In this document: piece by piece, positions 59,411 to 64,000 of the stretch
Layout of the letters: each line of letters begins with the position of its first letter
Position numbering within the stretch: the stretch's first letter is position 1
Assembly: GCF_005239225.2 (NCBI RefSeq)
Contig: NC_133293.1
Coordinates: 7,254,001-7,318,000 of the forward strand
Reading direction: 5' to 3'
Source: Populus alba
Taxonomy: Eukaryota; Streptophyta; Magnoliopsida; Malpighiales; Salicaceae
Length of the DNA stretch: 64,000 nucleotides
Translations under genes and position numbers: made by a program
The notes under the pieces: model-generated
Told to the model about the DNA's origin: nothing
Databases searched by the model: none
What the model saw: only the letters and a program-made list of their open reading frames with translations

Positions 59411-62400
59411 GTTTGATTCCCAAGGCCAAGGGTATTCGACCAGTCAATTTTTAACATGGCAGCGACGTAGCAGCGCAAGAAAACTTTAATGAACGGATGC
59501 TTCGAACACACAAATTATATTATTATTTTGTAAAAGACTAAAACGCGTGGATACTATGCCCCCTCTCATATTTCATTGTGCTTTAGGTTTTTTTTTTTAA
59601 TTTGATTCTTAGATTTTTAGTTAGTTTGATTGCATTCTTTTCAATTAAATTTAATAGTAATTGAATCAAATTTATTAATTAAAAATAAAGTTGAAAGATA
59701 AAGAATCAAAGTAGAAAAAAAGTCATAAATAGATGATGGTTTCAAAGTTCATATGAAACATTAATTTAGGCCTTGTGTTTTAAAAAATTATACATAATCG
59801 GTACCTTAATATTTTTTTCAATTTAATTTTGTTACAAAAATTTATTTTTTATTTCTTAATTTCTAATTTAAAAAATGAGAGAGAGATCACAGGATTTTGA
59901 CGAAAAAAAAATATTGTTGCCACTGAGTTAGCCCGCCAAACATAGTTATTATTTGTGTAAATTAATCCATCTGAATAAGAAGAGTTCATATTAAATATAT
60001 ATATTTTTTTTTACCTTTAAATTTTGTGAGAAAATAGATTTGAGCTCAAGAAGATTTTGAGTTTTGGGTTGATTTTGATTTTTTACAATTTTTTGGGTTT
60101 TTTAAGCCATGGGTAGGTTTAACATTGTTTCTATGATGTTTTCTAAATGTTTTGGGTAAATAAATGGGTTGGAAAATGAGTTTTTTTTATATTAAAAAAA
60201 AAAAACCTCAAGCCATGATTTCATGATCACAACATTTACTGAAATCTAGGCATAAACAGATAACATATTGTTTGATTTAAAAAAAAAAAATTGAGGTGGA
60301 CAATGCAACAAAAAAAAGGGCTTAGACATGTGGGTCTTGACAAAATGAGTTAGGCCCAGTGGGACCTGGTCTTTTTCTTTTTTATATTTTATTTTTTTTC
60401 AAAAATATTTTTTTATTTATATTTAAATCAATACAACTTCTCTCTTTTATTTTGATTGTAGAGCCTCTTTTAAATGATGGATTTTTTTGTTATTTTACAT
60501 GTATTTAATTTTTTTTAATAGATTTTTATTATTCATCTATATTTTTTAATCTTTTATATGGGTAAACTTTATTTTTTCAAATAAAAAAAAAATCAAATGA
60601 TATTTCTAACGCGTTTTAGCCTTGCATGGTATTTTTTTTCCTTTTATTTTACTCAATCAATTTAATGTATGTATCAATTTCTATTATTATTTGATTGAAT
60701 AAAAAAAAGTATTTTCAAAAATAAATTTAGCAAACATAACTAGTTAAATGTCCCGTCTTGCGAGATGAAAAATCTTAATATGCATATGTCTCTTAATTTT
60801 TCCAGATTTATCTTTAGTTATTATTTATGACTTTTATTTATTTATTAACACACATAGTTATTGATTTATTTGATTACATGCATGTCTGAACCTTTTTATT
60901 TTCTAAAACAACACGTCAAAAAAACTTGTGTGTATAGTTTTTTTGTTGAAAAAATTAAATATGGCTCGCAACGAAAAACAGGTCACATAACTAGTTTATA
61001 TCTAAAGCTAAATGAAATCAAACTTTTATTGTACATGCATTTATAACTTATTGTGCTTTGTATGGTAAATTTACTATTTTACCCTTGCCTTGTAAAAACA
61101 ACTTGCTTTGCTACGAGGGCAATCCAGTCTTTTCATAAGAGTTCAAATGTCTTTGCCAAATTCACAAGAGTCATTATAGTTATCTCATATATTTTTTATT
61201 ATAGTAAAAGTACTAAATTAGCCTTGAAAGTTATTTTCATTTGATTACTTTAAAGGGCATTTTTGGGTTTTTATGTTTTTCTAAAAATTAGAATGACCAA
61301 ATTGCCCCATTAAATCAAATTTCCTAAGCTTAGAGTCCTTAAGTCTTTTTGTAATTCTTTTATAGGTTTTTTTGTTATTATAAAGTTGGGCTAGGGGTGA
61401 TTCAGTTTTTCTCCATTATTAATGTGCCAACCTTTAAGGGGACTTCCCGCTCTTTAATTAGCGTGAGCCATCGTTAAGTGTAAGATGCCAGGTTCTTCTA
61501 CGGCCCTTTAAGCTCCACAACACCCTTTTCCACGTGGGGCAACGCTTGGAAGCTCCATAATAGTTTGTCATTGACCACCCCTTCCTTTTCTTTTCTTCTT
61601 CAGTCTCTCATTTTTCATTGAATTTTGTGTCTGGCCATGAAAAAAAATCAACTTTGTCTTCTTTATTTTATGAAATGTCATATTTGATCCTCAATGTTTT
61701 GATTTTAATATTTAACTTTTGATCATTTTATCACCCTAAATTGAAAAAAAAATGATAAAAAAATTTTCTCGAGTCAACAATAGTCAACTTGTTACACCCG
61801 AGTTAATATGGCTAATTGCAAGACACGCAACTCGAATCATGAAATAGTGATAATCCCATATAAAATAAATCGATACAAAATATGAAATCCAATATATAAT
61901 AAACCCAATGTTAAATGATTATATTAAAATAAAAACACTAAGTTTGAACTTAAAAAAATAATCCTCAGAGATTTTAAAGACCAAAATAGACCTTGACATT
62001 TCATTATTGATTCCCATAGTGAAATACCAAAGCCTTTTTTACTATACTATATATATGGTTTGCACTTTGTTGTGCTCCAGTCAAGATTTTTCTTAGCTTA
62101 AAAAAAAGCTAAGGAAACAAATCTAAGACTTGAGTTATTGGACCAATTGGTAGTTTAAATAATATGAATAAATAAAATATAACAACAGTAAATAAAATGA
62201 AAAAAAAAAATGATAACAAAGAAAGGTTAAAAAAAAAAAGAACATTAGCTTATTAAAGGTACAAAAAATAATGTTGAATGGTGAAATTGAAGAAAATAAT
62301 AAAAGCAAGAAAAAAAAACAATTTAAATTGGATTGATTATCAAACTTCATGACAATAAGCATAATATTTTCACCAATTAAATTCCCTGATAAAATTAATT

Positions 62401-64000
62401 TGACCCATTTCAAGTATAATTAAATCCTTGCACCTGATTCTATCCTTTAATTAAACCTAAATTTATTCTTAAACATGATTAAACTTTAATTTGCCTTATG
62501 ATTAAATTAGATTGGCATATTAAAAATATAATCAAGTCACTAGTCTTAATTTTTATGTAACTTCGTCCAATAATCATTTAATTTGACTTTAAATCTGTAT
62601 TATTTCTCTAGTTTTGATACAAAAGGATACGTTAGGCTCCTAATTTGTCAAAATTTTTAGCTTGATTTTTTTGTATAATTGGAATCCTCTTCAGCTTACT
62701 TTTGCCAAAATACCAATATTCTTACTATTATTATTTATTTTAAAAGAAAAAATGTAAAATTTCAAGGAATAACTTATAAATAAGTTATGACATAACCAAT
62801 AAGATCCCACCCGCTAAGAAGACAATGAATACTTAAACAAAAGTTTAAGGAGTAAAGTAAGTGATTGTCCAAACTATTATAAAAATCAGCGTACTTCACT
62901 CTCTATCCTCATCCTTTAAATTTGCGTTGTTTGATATTGTATGTGGTGTTGATTTTTCAAGCATTTAGTATTGAAATTTAAAGTTTTAGAATTTGCAATA
63001 AAGCCATAATTCACCTTTTTTTAAGCTTTATAAGACTTTCTAGAAAAACCTAAAAAATCTTAAGCCTTAATCTATTATTTTAGTAGGATGAAAGACTAAA
63101 AACACCTCAATGGAACTCTTATCGGCAAATAAAACTTCTTGTCACCAAGATCAACTATTCTAATTATCGTAAGGTTATCAACTAACAACTTTCTCTTTTT
63201 TGTTTTTAGAGGAGTTCCATTCTTAACTATTTTAGTTATCGAAAAGTCGTCTACTAACAAACTTTTTTTTTTCTTATTTTTTAAAGAGTTCTATTCTCCT
63301 CTCTTAGATATAGAGACTGAAACATGATAAAAATAAAATTTTAGATTAAAATATAAAATTTTCACCATAAAAGGACCTAAAACAAAACAAAAAAGAAATT
63401 TCACGGGCTAAAATCGTTAAAAACCGAGGAAGGAATAGTGGTGTAAATAATTTATGCCACGATGCACAATATATAAACAATAATTGTAACAAACCCTTTA
63501 GCTTTTCTCTTGAGTTTTAATTTTAATATCTAAAATGGACTTCTCGAATATAAAATTTATAAAATATTCTCAAAAAGTTATAGAAGGTGATTTTTGTTAT
63601 TTGTTAATAATTTATTAGAAATGTACATATATTTATAGACTAAGTTGACTCAAGTAATTTGTCAAATATATAAAAAACCAAGTTCAATTCGGTTATTTAA
63701 TGCATTGAACCAAGTTCGCATTCTCATCGTGCGCGATTTGATGTAGTTTCCTCCTTTTCAAAGATCAAGGATGCAATTAAAATTTATTTAACAGTATAGG
63801 GGCAGGTTTGTACTTATATATTTTTTGAACTATTCCCTTTACCGTACATGTTGAAACTTTCCACCGTAGGCGTCACGTCACATTCACCCCACAAGACGGT
63901 GCCGCCACTCTTGTTTTAGCCTTAACATTCCCATGGTCCCACAAAGTTCCCTCAAATGAAATAACCGACAAGTGATCGAAGGCTAAAATATCCACGGTCC
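59411..64000. other. AT-rich intergenic DNA to the end of the window
   Basis: No gene is recognised. A possible foldback element spans 60736-60999. Family A-like scraps are visible at about 61740-61960 and 62150-62360. The remaining short frames are AT-biased and unsupported. The last 200 bases are less AT-rich but show no frame. Confidence 0.5.
60736..60999. mobile_element. Possible MITE of about 265 bp
   Basis: The left end reads AACTAGTTAAATGTCCCGTCTTGCGAG (60738-60764) and the right end, read on the minus strand, AACTAGTTATGTGACCTGTTTTTCGTTGCGAG (60965-60996). They match as imperfect terminal inverted repeats. No coding capacity is present. Confidence 0.5.

Noticed and set aside
1..64000. 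tRNA genes, known microRNA precursors, CRISPR arrays
   Set aside because: Scanned by eye for B-box-like GTTCGA patterns, common conserved plant microRNA sequences and evenly spaced short repeats; none convincing was found. A covariance-model search was not possible here.

Overview
The window is nuclear DNA of a flowering plant, most likely a poplar or willow relative (Salicaceae, probably Populus). The evidence is intron-containing plant-type genes, very AT-rich intergenic DNA, and two families of degenerate AT-rich repeats that I associate with poplar. The species call is inference; no search was run.

Four intact-looking protein genes are present, all on the minus strand. (1) 935-2236: an intronless WD40 protein of the JINGUBANG type. 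(2) 28304-30968: a five-exon Mei2-like RNA-binding protein of the TERMINAL EAR1-LIKE group. (3) 44627-48375: a seven-exon PLP enzyme matching D-cysteine desulfhydrase 2. (4) 51680-58675: an eight-exon oxysterol-binding-protein-related protein with PH and lipid-transfer domains. All joins were read by eye from GT/AG sites and keep frame: 681, 455 and 804 residues for genes 2-4.

Two broken genes lie on the plus strand. At 15259-16386 is a KDEL/RDEL-tailed papain-type protease that has lost the block around its catalytic cysteine. At 48812-50890, head to head with gene 3, is a truncated copy of SDA1, the 60S ribosome biogenesis factor, with intron remnants.

The rest (1-934, 2.2-15 kb, 16.4-28 kb, 31-44.6 kb, 59-64 kb) is gene-poor. 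It holds a fragment of chloroplast 16S rRNA (451-552), a Ty3/gypsy integrase remnant (10800-11345) lying between two diverged copies of a roughly 2-kb duplication, at least 13 copies of a dispersed AT-rich MITE-like repeat, several arrays of a diverged repeat of roughly 110-170 bp, inverted-repeat elements and microsatellites.

The genes do not form a pathway: they concern pollen or seed germination control (by homology), leaf and shoot-apex development, cysteine/sulfide metabolism and lipid transfer at membrane contacts. I found no CRISPR, operon, tRNA gene or complete transposon, and no convincing new biological system. The most notable items are the decayed SDA1 copy facing DCD2, the FFAT-like motif in the ORP protein, the altered substrate loop in DCD2, and the duplication around the gypsy remnant.
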